Assembly (NCBI GenBank): GCA_020746105.1
Contig: CM036620.1
Span: 44,970,706 to 45,034,705, forward strand
Source: Trogon surrucura
Lineage: Eukaryota > Chordata > Aves > Trogoniformes > Trogonidae
Length of the DNA: 64,000 nt
Direction: 5' to 3'
Part shown: positions 13,273-25,590 of the stretch, one piece after another
Numbering within the stretch: position 1 is the stretch's first letter
Layout: every line of letters begins with the position of its first letter
Position numbers and translations under genes: made by a program
Notes under the pieces: model-generated
The model's input: the letters and a program-made list of their open reading frames with translations, nothing else
Databases searched by the model: none
Told to the model about the DNA's origin: nothing

Positions 13273-16200
13273 ATTAATAAAAGGCAGTGTTATAGAAAGT
13301 ATTAGATCATGTCCTGTATATAGATCAGTTCCTGTATAAGGAGAGATTTTTACTTGCAGTGAAAAGGAGAATTCAGACAGGATTCTTTTACAAAAATTAC
13401 ATGGTTGTACAGCTGGAAGAGCTCAGCTTTGCTCCTGTAAATAAATTCTCATAGAAGACTAGGACATTGTATACGTTTCTTGAATTTAGCTTTGGATCTA
13501 GTTTCCAAATGTGTAAAAGAGATGCCACTATCTCCCAAATTTAAACCCCTCAACCTTGCTTGAACATGATTTTAGAAATTTCTTCCTCCTTTAGACCTCA
13601 AATTTTTTTTTTCCGTTATAGTGAAAGTAAAAGCTTTCCAATTTTAAAGAAATATGTGGAATGTGAAAGGTTTGGACCACAGAAAGCATTACCTGCTCTT
13701 CAGGGAGGCCCTGGTGAGTAAATTGCTGGAGGCTAACCTGTCTTCTGGAAGAGTATTTCAATACATCTGCCCGATTTTTACACTCTTCCAGAGGTGTCTA
13801 CTAATGGCAACTACTGGAGGAAGAACACTGGGCTAGATCAAGCATTAGTCAAACACATGGCACCTGATTTTATATTGTATTTTGTGGTCAGTATCTCAAA
13901 GCCTGTTGCTTTTCATTTTGCTTTCTGAATAACTCTATCGTGGTCTATTCCAGATCTCCTTACAGAAGATGAAATCAGGAATTTAAACCTATTGGATAAA
14001 ACAGCAGTTCTTTATTACTTGGGGGATGGTCTTTCTCAATCTATTCATGTTGAAACTGTTCTAATGTGTATAAATAGTTAACTTCATGACTGAAAGGAAA
14101 AAACTGATTGCCTTAAAGGTTGTAGTGCTCAACTGAGGTGTTTGGTCTGATTTAAGGAGAGAGAGGATTTTAAGTCCTTTCTATATGGTTGTCCCAGTCA
14201 TCAGCCTCTTTTCATGATTTTGACAATTTCATTCTTAGAAGTTTTTTAGTTGGCATTGCATCAAGTTTCCTGGCATAGGTGATAGTAGTTTTCCCAACAC
14301 AGCCGAAGTACAGTTTTCAAAGCCTTAAAAGAGGTTTAAAAATCACTTGGGCTCTACACCCATTTATTCAGGAAAAAATATAAAGGCTTGATTAAGATTA
14401 AAGGTCTAGGGAAACTTTTATGGGGAGAAGGAAACTTCTTGAATCCTCTGAAAATATTGTAGAGAGGTGCCACTACACATGTTCAGGGAGGTATGCTAGT
14501 GGCTTCATGAAAAAAGGAGAGGTGGCAAAGAGCTTGTAGCTGAGTCATATATAGCGTTTAGCTTAATTTCTCTAAAAATCCTGAATATGTAAACAGGCCA
14601 AAACTAAACAGTTATCACATTTGCAATATTCTTCTGTCTCTATGTATTTATATCTAATATATATTGAATCTCATCTAGACAGGGACATTTTTTTAAATTA
14701 TGATTGCATTGTTCCCTGTTATATTTAAATAAATCCTGCGTGCCCCAGGTTATATTTTTAAGCCTGTCCTCCACGCTGTTGCGTCTAATGATCGATGCTC
14801 ATGGATTCTGTATTGACTCACGTGATGACACTTTACCATACTGATACGTTTCTTCAACCCACCTTGGAAGTTACATTAGCTCGCTATGGATTTTGCACAG
14901 AAGATCAAATAGATTTAAATTTATTCATATGCCCTATGAATCTGGTGATGTTTCCTTCTTTTGTTTTGCAAACATGACATTTGCTTTCCAGTCCCCCAGC
15001 TTGAATAGATTTTGTAGGCTGAGAAAAGCAGAGAGGAAAACACGACAGCACCTCTTACCACTTCTTTCTGATGGTTCTTTTTTGTTGTTGTTTTTCATTT
15101 TGTTTGCCCTATGTTATAGAACCAGATCTTTCCTCACCAAGATTATGGATTACTAAAAACCCTTCATTTTGACTGAACAGTCTCTACTACACCAGAATTA
15201 TTTGCCTTTTAAAATAGTTAATTGCCTACAGTTAGTATTCCTTACCATAGTTGCCTGCATTCATCAAATTCTGAGGGAAAAATGTTACAAGACAAAGAGA
15301 TACTTTCAGCATTTTAGAAAGCTGTTCAGATAGTTCATCAGTAACATCTCAGCAGGTGGAGGTCCTGTATGATTCCACCATTCAAGAGAACTTCTTTCAT
15401 ATGTGATTAATTCCCAAACCCATTTAATCCACCACATTATGATGGTCAATTTTGGGCATCTGTGCTGATGAAAATGACTTCTGATTGTACTTAAATGGCT
15501 TTTACATGCAGTACTCCATGCAGGTTTACTCTCCAGTTCAAAGTGAGATAAAATAGAGTCCATTTTCTGGATAAGGCTTTTTTTTTTTTCCTGGCTAGCT
15601 AATCAGCATTTATATCTCTTATATTGAATTATCTGGCTTGTAATCTCTGATGAAGAAATATTCCTAGATATTTCTAGGTATTTTGCTTTTAAAAATTAGA
15701 CCAGTGACATTTTGATTTTATTGATTGTCTCTTTTCCTATGGCACATATTAACATGTATCACTACCTTAATAAACAAATAATCCATCGTATGCATATTGG
15801 CTCAAATAAGCACGTGCAGAAAAACAGATGCTTTGGCCAGAGAATGTAATAGATTCTGTATTAGAAATGGACTGCATGAAAAAAGTATTCTTTAAAGCCA
15901 GTATGTGCTAGAGAGTTTACATTGTTCCTTGCTTCCTAAAGTCTGAGATTCACCTTTCAAACTGATTTTCAATGTGCTGGCCAGCTGGGTGTGAACTGAA
16001 TTTCTATCTCAGGCAGAGATAGCACAGCAGAAAGCTAGACTGTAAAATAACTCTGTTAGGATTAAGCCCTGGGTGACTTAACTGATAGATTCATCTGATA
16101 TCACTCAAAAAAAAAGGGGAAAAGAAGTAGATTTAAACTTAATTTCCAGCTTCAGTTATCTAGCAGTAATTCTCCCACTCTTCCCCCAGAAGATTCATAC

Positions 16201-19200
16201 AGTTTCGCAGACTTCCAAACAAATCATAATTCTGGTTGCCACTCTCGCTGGAAAGAGAAACCAGAAAGAGAGGAGAGTTTGATGGTATCTTTTGAAAATA
16301 TAATAGAGGAATTAGTAGTGTTATGTTATTCTTAATATTTTTGACATTAAAAAATCAAGTATTGGAAATTAATAAAAAATTATTTGTAGGTTTAATTGTT
16401 CTAGAACCTCTAAACTGAATTTAAAGACTAACATTTTATAAGGTAATGGCATCTGGAAAGTGTGAAAAAAATCATGTAAATGTAAAGGTTAAGGTCTTGG
16501 GCAAACGTTGAAATAAGAAAATGCTCAGCGAAGTCTGTTAGGATTTTTTTTTCACTGCTATTAGTGGGTTGACAGCCTATAATGAAAAGTTAGAATTCAG
16601 TGTCAAACATAGTTAATAACAGTACTTAGGGAATGTTCAATGCACACTTGCATTGTCCTATTGTAATTTGAAATACATCATGAAACATGAATATCTTGGT
16701 TGCAGGTGTTGATGGTTAATTTATATATTCCAAATTTTACTGTGATTTATGCAAAAATAGATAATATCTGGGATCACTTTGTACTTACAATTTTGTTTTT
16801 CAGGCTCTGAAATCAATCTCTGAATACAGAAGTTTAAGAAGTGCTAAGTCATATGACCACAGCCTGTGCAATATCACTTATATTTGCCATATTCACTGAT
16901 AGAGATTAACACTTGAGGCAAATATGATACAGATCTCAATTTCTGTTCAGATTTCTACAGTTTTGAAAAACAGTGTTGCTTTGAAAAAATCCATGCAACA
17001 AATGCTTGCTGAAAAGAGCAACTAACCATGCTGCATAAAAGCGAGTCAATCCTTCCAAAAAAAATTCCAAGGGGAGGCAAAGAAATGCATGCATTAACTA
17101 CAAAAAACACTTTTTAGAAAATGTTTTTTTCCCTAAGAACTCGCAAAAATTGCGTGTACTTTACCATTTTGTACTGTGGAATGTTTTAGTAAACTACCCT
17201 CTTTGCAGTGAAGCCACAACCAGCTTGAAAGTATTTTAAAGCACTGTTTTCTTTATTTTTTTTAAACACTAAAATTTGTCACCACATGCAACTTTGTTTT
17301 ACTGATCACCATACATTTGTTTCAGCCTCAGTGTTAGGGAACAGAGATTGTTTAGAGATGCAGTTTGTTATGGTCAGTGTTATGAATGAGATCAGGAAAC
17401 TCCTTTGCTTCCAGATCATCCCAGTTAATTATGAGACTGCTTGAATGAGTAGGAGATAGAAGAACATGACCGTAGGGGTTTTTTAGCATTTGGGAACTTG
17501 TCTGAAAAGTCAAATATATTGTTATGTGAAGGGATATTTCCAGGAGGAACCAGGGCCTCCCTTTGAATTTCTTTACATCTTTAGTCACACTCTTTTTCGG
17601 TTACACCCGTTATACTTCTTGGGGAGGTGGTCTACCTGAAAGTTTAGACATGCTCTTAAAGTGATCTTTCAACAAGCTGATAGACCCTGTATACTGGCTT
17701 GAGTTTATTCATTTTATTTTAAGCCACATGTGGAGTATGTTACCTTTCCTGTGGAATTCATTAAACTGCTTAAAAATTTCTATCAGAATTGTACCATGGA
17801 GGCATTTTTATTTTTTTTTAAGATTGGATCAATGTATTTTTTTATATTAGAAAAAGCCAAAAGGTACACCTCTTTGTTGATTGCTACAATATTTGAAATC
17901 ATCATGTAGTTAGGCTTGTGCTCTGAGTTGTTCTTTTTTTTTAATTTTTAGGCAAAAAAAATGCAACAATTTTTCTGCCTAAAACAGTTTTGCAAGTACA
18001 TATTGTATTTTTGCACCGAGACCCTTGTCCTGTTGTTCATTCTACTGTTCATTCATCTTTTTAACTGTCAATGACAATTATATCTTAATTACATTTAGAT
18101 GATGAAAAGTTTCTTTTAGTAGATGCTGTCTTAAGAACCATGAAATGTTCTGAATTTCCTTTTGGCCTCTCTTTTTGGCACCTGGAATTCAAGAAAATTC
18201 AAGGAAAGTAGACCTCTCACTAACTCATTTTTAAAAAAATCCATCTTTAAGCATATAGTGCGTGATGCATAAATAAAGATAAATGTAACTTGTGTTAGAT
18301 TGCATGGAAGTAATGCATTTTAGGATTAGGGGAATAGTAAGAAAAACAAAAACAGAAGGTGGAGTAGGTGTTCATGTTTAAAATTGAAAATTTACTTCCA
18401 AGAATTCTGATAGGAAATGAAGCCATACAGGAATGTCTTGTTTAACTAAATTCAGATAGTAGGTTTCAAAGCAGGTTGCTGGACATCTGCAGAACAGAAA
18501 TTTTCTTGTGGAAACAGGTTAAGTGCCAGATGAACCATTCTCAGTTCAGAAACCTTACCGTATCACTAATATAAAATTATCCAATCCATTATTAAATAAA
18601 ATTATCCCAAGGTAATTAATATATCCTAAAGACAGTATAAAGTTGCCCAAGTCAGAAATGAATTCATTTATTGGCTAGCTTGCAAGAGCTGGATTCTTGC
18701 TTTTTAAAATACAAGCTCATTTTTGAGGGTTTTTTTTTCATCTCTAATGTTTATTTGTCATCTAGTTTGCTTTTACTGTAGTTGAGGTAAGCTGAATAAT
18801 TCTGCCCAACAGCTGTCCCTTATAAGTGCTACAGTAATAACATGTTATCTTATTCCATGTCTTAGTATAGTCCTAAATAAACTCCTCTGTTATCTGAAGC
18901 TAAGCAGTGGATACTGGCCTTCTGAAAGGCTGATGATTAAATAGGAGGTCCCCAGACCTGTTTCTTTCTGTTTCTATCCTCTAATGATAGATTCTTCACC
19001 AAGACTGAGGATTTGATGCCTTGGTGAGTGCCAACATCTTCTGGCTGTCTCCTCTCTGCAATCACTCATCTCAAATTAACATTTTTCTTTCTTAACCTCT
19101 GTTCTTCAGGACTTCTCCTTCAGGATATTAGCCATATCTCTGTCTCAGAGTAGCCATTAAGACTCCCTTGTTCAAACTCCTGGATGCTGAATTAGAAATT

Positions 19201-19509
19201 TGGTCATATACTATGACCTACTGTAGACGTTTGCCCACATGGCACAATGTTCCTTAAGCATCTAAAGCACATTAAGTATTCAGATGTTGAATGTATCTCA
19301 CAGACAAGTCAGGTTTAAACAGCAGACCAAATAACATCATTTCTATACAGTGACATTTAACTCCATTTTACTAAAGGCATTATAGATGACTCAGTGCAGG
19401 TTAACAGGAAGGATAACCCATTTCACTGTGGATTTCTTTTAAAAATAGAATATGTAATTTATTATAAAATTAATAACATTTTTTACTTCAAAAATTAAAA
19501 TTGAGTCAT
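13273..19509. other. Unique AT-rich DNA, no gene recognised
   Basis: Six kilobases without a recognisable repeat, RNA gene or exon. Reading frames at 13654-13836, 14795-15156, 15306-15563 and 17352-17588 are under 90 codons, lack domains and lack supporting splice sites. Confidence 0.6.
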
Positions 19510-19874
19510 CCATTTCACGAGTATCAGCACAGAAGCTTCTGCCTGCTCTGGTCTGAATTCTGTCACATGCTGCAGTCCTTTGGGGGCCAGCTACCTGCTC
19601 CAGCAGGGTCTCCTCTATGGAACACAGCTCCCCTTAAAGGTGCACCTAATCCCAGGTCATCTCCCATGTGTCTTTCCCTGCTTGGGTGCCTCCTGGGCTT
19701 AGAAGTTCCCAACCTTTCTTAAACATGATTTCACAGGGGAGCCCATGATGGGAGTCAGCTTTGGCATGTGGGAGATTGGTTTAGTCCATGACAGAGCCAG
19801 CAGGAACCAACAGTGCCTGGAGCAGAGCAGACGTTATTCTGCAGACCCTCACTAGCAAAGTTCTGCCCAACACA
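19510..19874 (-). mobile_element. Decayed ERVL-type LTR fragment (probable)
   Basis: A GC-richer block with short phrases such as GCTGCAGTCCTT and CTACCTGCTCCAGCAGGGTC, which resemble the spaced CTGCTCCAGC/TGCAG motifs of an abundant avian ERVL LTR family as I remember it. Read on the minus strand the right edge begins TGTGTTGGGCAG, plausible as an LTR 5' end. It is heavily mutated and lacks a clear left boundary or target duplication. A homology search against an avian repeat library is needed to confirm. Confidence 0.4.
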
Positions 19875-22800
19875 GCATTTTAGTCCATTTATAAAGTGTA
19901 AACTGTTAAAATCTTGGAATAGCTTATTCCAGCATGGTTGTGGTTTTTGGAAGAGCAGAACAAGCAGTGAGGTAAGAAAGTGATTAGAAATGTGATCATT
20001 AGAAGGACTGGGTTTTTGTTAATGCACTTCTAAAGTTTTAAAGCTTAAATAATTTGTGCTTCCAAATCCAAATCTTCACTTCTCACAAGATAAACAAATA
20101 ATACTTTTTGTTCCCCTTAATCCTCACCTCATTGACTAGCATAGTATATTAAGCATATTAAACATTTGTTGTAGGTTATTTATTTCTGCTTCTGGGTGGA
20201 TTAACAAATGTGAGAAATTCTCTACTTGTGTTACTACTGCAATAGTAGAAAGCAAAGTTTGTGGCAATCACTGCCTGATGATGTTTTCTCACATCATTCA
20301 TTGCTTAAACGAACAAGACAAACTTGGTGCTTAAATATCACGTGGCACTCTTTTCCCCGAGCCAAAACTCTACCTGTGAACCCACGCTATCAGGCTTTTG
20401 TTTTATGAATCAGATAAAATGGAAATCCTGACCAGCTGCTGGTTTTGGAAGCAAGGAGAGAGGGGAACAGCAAAGGCTCTTAAATGCTTATTTTGTTTTG
20501 CAAAAAACATGTCCTTGTGGATGATTTCCTATCGGGGCAGCTGTTATTATAATGTTTTTAACTACGGTTGCCATCAAGCCAGCTGCAACTCTATCACTTC
20601 TACATCCTCAGACTAATATAGTCTCCTGCTGATCCTTGCAGGGTATCCTAGAACAATATGATAACTCCATAGGTTGGACAGTGAGACAGGTAGGAGAGGC
20701 AGACTTTATCCTTTTTCAAATATGGAATTCAAAATTTTCCCTCTTAGATGATCAATACAGACACCAATTACACCATGAAGGCCTAGCTAATGGCTTAATT
20801 AACAATGTGAGTATATTCTTCTTCATCCAACCTTAGGGAGGCTGTGTAGGAGCATCCATTTTGTTACGGGAAGAACAGTGGTAGTCTGGGCTTCTGGCAG
20901 TTACCTTAATTCTCTGAAGGAGGTCAGTATGACAGGCAGCATATAGAAGCGCAGGCTGCCACTTTATCTCTGCCCATAAACAAGGCTGTTTCAAGACCAT
21001 TCAAGCCTCCAAGACTTCTCCAAACTCTAGAATCATCTAGAAAGAAAATGTGTACATTGAATTTATTTATACTATTGTAACTTTAAAATATAGCTGATGT
21101 ATGTTGTTAGAGACATGAGAAAATACTCCTAAAGAGTTTAGTCCTTAACTCTAAGATAAGATTGTGTTGATTTATTTTTTTAATTTCTTATTAAGTGTAT
21201 TTCTTATTCAGTGTATTTAATTATGATTTTTTCACATGCTTAACATTTTCAAGGAAAGTAAAAAAAATAACATTATTCTGTGGGAAATGTGAAAAAATGC
21301 CATTGAACTTTGATCCACTGCATTTTTCTGGATGGTGTTGTACCACTGTAGGTTGCATGCTTCACTAAAAAGGAAGCCTGTGGTTATTACTATGGGGAAA
21401 ACACAAAAGAAAACCAGTGAAATACTGTCACACATCCTTTCTTGACTGACCAGTCTTGTGATTGCTCCAGTTCAGCCTAACTAGCACAACAGCAATATTG
21501 GGTTTTGTTCACTCCAAGGGAAGTTAATAAAAGAAGTGAAAATCAACTAATTCAAAGGTAAATAGGTAAATTAAAGATGGCTCATTGTTGGTGAGCCATT
21601 TTTAAAGTTTGAGGTTAAAGTTTGACTAAAGCAGATTGTAAAAGTTGGGGTTTACTTTGTGTTTCTAATGAGTTTTTACATTTGTCTCCCTGTGTGGGAA
21701 TCTCTGAGTCAAGTACAAGTGTTTATCAGTCAGTTCAATTGGAGGGGAGCAATTTCATTTGTACTATGCGCTAAAATAGAATATTGCAGTCTTACAATGG
21801 CCAAAAAACATTTTTAAAGCATTTGTAAGCATCTGTATTATGTACTTCTCTGGTTTTGCCCAGGATAGACCAATGTTTACAGTATAAGGTAGGAATTGTA
21901 GTCTGGAGGAGTAAATAGTGTAGGAGAAAGTTTGGGGATAGAGAATTGGTGTCATAGTCAAACAGAAAGGACAACAGTGTCAGCCATAAGACGATGTAAT
22001 AACACAGGTCTAACCTCTGAGCTGAGCTCGACATAGTATCACCAAGTATTTGTCAAGGCAGGTGCTGTGGTTCTAGAGGTAATGTGGTGCCAGACTAAGG
22101 TGTTGTCCCACCAGCTCATATTAAGCTTCTGTTTTTCTTGAAGGAAGTTTATGCTGTGTGTCTCTTTACCAGACACAAACTCTTGCTTTTCACTTTCTAT
22201 TGCTCTTCCACAAGAAGGTTACAGCCTTCCACTTTTGGAAGGGGAATTAATGAAGAAATCTATGAATGACAGTAAAGGATGGTTTGTGTCTTTTATGTTT
22301 CTAGCACACCCTCATATATTTGATGTGCTTTGGTGGTCCTCCCGATCCCTACTGGATATCCTGAGGTGTACAGAAAACCTGAAGGGTTTGAAGGCGAGAA
22401 GCTTAAAGGGGTAAAGAAACCAAGCCAGGCAACAGAGTCAGTGTAACTAAAAATGCTCTCGAGGCAGAAAGAAAATAATGAGGAAAAATGTCAGCCACTA
22501 AAGAAAGAAAACTTTTTCCTGCCATCTTCCACAGATGAGGTAGTGAACCCTTTCACGCTACCTGCAAGGATGAATTCTAAATATTTGAGGTACTAGGAAG
22601 TGAACAGCTATGCCGCTGAAAGTGACACAAAAGAAGCAGAAAATTTGTAATTATCGCATATGTTTTTGAAATATCTACATTGTTAAGGTCAACAAAAAAA
22701 CTGCAAAAAATGTAGATCAATAACCTATAGAGAAGAACAAGGTAATCCACTTTATTACTGAATAATGTATGGCACATAATTACTAGGCATGAAGCAGCAA

Positions 22801-24142
22801 GCCTTTTCACTGGTGGGATAAATGGGATATTGTAGCACAAAAAAAATAAACGCGTTAGCTGGAGCCATGAGTTCTTGCTCATCCTCTGTTCTTCTCTAGA
22901 CGATTGAGGGAAGCCATCTTTAGTGTGATGATTGCAAAAGATAGCATTGTAAAGGCATAGCGGCCTTGAAGTCATTAAGCTAACTGTCCAGTCTCACAAG
23001 CTTGCTGAGAAACTGAGCCAGTGAAGGCAGGTCCTTGTGGATAAATTTGAATTGTGTTTTCCTGACATGTTTCTATTCTGCAGCAGTTTTTAAAACTGCA
23101 AATCTACTTAATTCTTGTTTTGAGAAAATGAAGTAAGCTTATTCTTCATTGTCATTCTAATATTGTAAATAATTGCTGTTCTAAAGCTAACACTGGCTGA
23201 GCAGTACTGTATGTAACTTCTTTTAGAAAGCAATTAATTTGATTAGGCTATACTCTAATTCTGGAGTAGACACTAATTCTAGTGTACTGGATGACATTCA
23301 TAGTTTCAGGCACTCGGGTGAGGATTCCCCAGGAAGCCCCAGGTGAGTTGTACAGCAGGGAGCAGACAGCAAAGCTGACAGAATGGGATTTCAGCTAGAG
23401 AAAACCAAGGATGTCACTTCTAATCTATCACACCACATTATGAAAAGGTAGTAACATATTCTACTCCTTGGATGCCTGTGAGTTTGTTGCAGAAGTCCTT
23501 ATGTTAGGATCATTTAGAGACCAGTCATTTGACTGCTTGAACTTCCAAGAAGATTGAGAGTCACTGAGGAATGCAGAGTGATACCACTGAAAATAGCCTG
23601 CTGTCTCTTCCTCTGCTATACTAGAGTTAATAACTCTCTAAGGAAACTGGTTTAGTAAAAACGCTCTGATTAATTTGAGACTTTTTGCATTCTAGTTCTG
23701 GTCATATGTTCCTTTTGGCAACTGCTCTTTTATTTAAGGATTATTAGACTGAAAGTGTGTCAGGGATGGACACCAGAGATCAGAACCAACTTGAACCTCT
23801 TTCTAAATTCCTATTATGTCCCTTTCCAAAGAATCATCTCAAGAGATCCAATTAGAATAAGAAATATGCCACCTTGTACAACTTATAGGAGAAAGTTTTT
23901 TGATTCAGAAAAGGTTTTCAATATGCATTATTTTTTAGCCCACACTAGGAATATATTGCCCATCCCGGGCCTTTAATTTCTTGAAAATTCAGCTTCCAGA
24001 GTCTCCTCATTAGATTTTTCAGAGATACCCTTAAATGTAGTATCCTGGTTGTACTACTCATTACAAATGTAGAATTCCGTCTGTTTTTCTGTAGTACTGG
24101 AGAGACTTGACTGACCCACTGCTCATCAGAGAAACAAAAAGA
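19875..24142. other. Unique AT-rich DNA, no gene recognised
   Basis: No named repeat. Short exon-like combinations occur at 19934-19971, 20641-20806 and 23310-23342, but each is weak (see rejected items). A perfect 8-bp hairpin (ATGGCTCA stem) lies at 21577-21599. Confidence 0.55.
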
Positions 24143-25590
24143 AATCGTAAAATGGTTTGGGTTGGAAGCAACCTTAAAGATCACGTAGTTCCAACCCTTC
24201 TGCCATGGTCACGGAAATCATCCACTAGACCAAGGTGCCCAAGCCCAATCCAAGCTGGCTTTGAACACTTGGGGCAAGCTGTTGCAGTGTCTCACCACCC
24301 TCACATTAAAGAATTTCTTCCTAGTATCTAACATAAATCTACCCTCTTTCAGTTTGAAACTGTTACACCTCATCCTAACATTGAACTCCTTGATAAAGAG
24401 TCCCTTCCCATCTTTCTTGTAGCCCCTCCTTTAAGTACTAGAAGGCTGCTTTCCATGGAGCCTTCTCTTCTCAAGGCTGAACAACCCAACTCTCTCAACC
24501 TGTCCTCACAGGAGAGGTGCTCCAGCCCCCTGATCATCTTTGTCGTCCTCCTCTGGACTTGCTTGAGCAGTTCCAGGTCCTTCTTACACTGAGGGCACCA
24601 GAGCCAGAGTACAGGGGAAAAATCACCTCCCTTGACCTGCTGGCCACGCTTCTTTTGATGCAGCCCAGGACGCGATTGGCTTCTTAGGCTGCAGATGCTT
24701 GTTGCTGGCTCATGTTCATCCACCAACACCCCCAATAATAATAGCATAATAGTGGATGGTATGAGGCTTAGTGATCTCTTGGTGAAATCCCTGATAGAAG
24801 CCTCTGGTAAGAAGCAGACCTCTGTAGAGAGTGCATGAAGTTGGTGGATGAGTGCCTCCCTCCCTCTCAGAAGACAGTTGCCCACTGCTATCACTTGTCT
24901 TTTCCTAGTTACGCTGGTTGTTACACAGGGTGCAGATCAGGCTTCCTTACTCAGCTTCAGCATCTCTCCTGACATGATGGGTCTTTCCTCTTCGGTCTGC
25001 AGAGCTTCTAGGTCCTCTAGGACACCCCATTCTTCAGGGGAAGTCTCTTCCTCCTGTGGTTCATTGCCATTGCAAACTTTCATTCTTCTGCATTATTGGC
25101 CCCTGCCCTTCTGTGTGTGCCAGTGGGGGAGTTTTTGTCTGTTTGTCTGTGGGCTGTGGGTCCACTGCAGACTGCGCTTGGAACCAGCTATCTCACTCAT
25201 TCTCAGGCTCCCTGATGTTACGCAGCCTTCTCACCACCTCTGGCAGCTCAGCCACCTGCTGCAGGAGGACACTTTACCTGGGCACACCTTTTGTAGGCAG
25301 GTCTGCCGCCCATCCCTGTCCCAGGAGAAAGGTCCAGGCACTTCCTGCAGCTTGAGGCCTGCACTGCAGCCTTTTCCTTGAGCAGCTGGCTCGAGGTGGA
25401 GACATTGGCCACCACTGGGTAGGTGGTTCAGACCCCCCAGCCGGAGCTGCGGCATTTGCTCTCAGACAACTGCTCGCCATCCTGCCTTGAGGGTCAGGTA
25501 GGATAAGCACCCTTGACCAGTGCAAGTGGTCACAGAATGGTGCACGGTTGCTGGGCAAACTGCTACACCAAGCTCCCTTCATCAACTGGA
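24143..25590 (-). mobile_element. CR1 LINE with ORF1-to-ORF2 internal deletion
   Basis: Minus-strand CR1 of about 1.45 kb. From 25590 down to about 24721 it carries ORF1 sequence: a decayed coiled-coil-like segment (phrase RLRNIREPENE, 25180-25240), then the esterase-like part whose open frame begins MIAVGNCLLRGREALIHQLH and includes EVCFLPEASIRDFTKRSLSL, typical of CR1 ORF1. At about 24720 the frame passes without a break into the 3' end of ORF2 (DEHEPATS..., then KKDLELLKQVQRRTTKMIRG...LSCEDRLRELG). Sequence matching the 3' UTR ends at about 24143. Nearly all of ORF2, including endonuclease and reverse transcriptase, is missing. Several stops and frameshifts upstream show it is dead. The outer (5') boundary near 25590 is approximate. 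Confidence 0.88.

Noticed and set aside
19934..19971. Possible small exon ending GAG|GTAAGA
   Set aside because: No coding signature and moderate acceptor only.
20641..20806. Exon-like block between CCTTGCAG and AAT|GTGAGT with an open frame
   Set aside because: Peptide looks plausible, but there is no CpG retention or known family, and a competing donor lies inside. Left unannotated.
23310..23342. Possible 33-base exon ending CAG|GTGAGT
   Set aside because: Good donor but weak acceptor, and no independent support.
24848..25585. 177-codon plus-strand frame and shorter minus frames
   Set aside because: They are antisense or frameshifted readings of the decayed CR1 ORF1.
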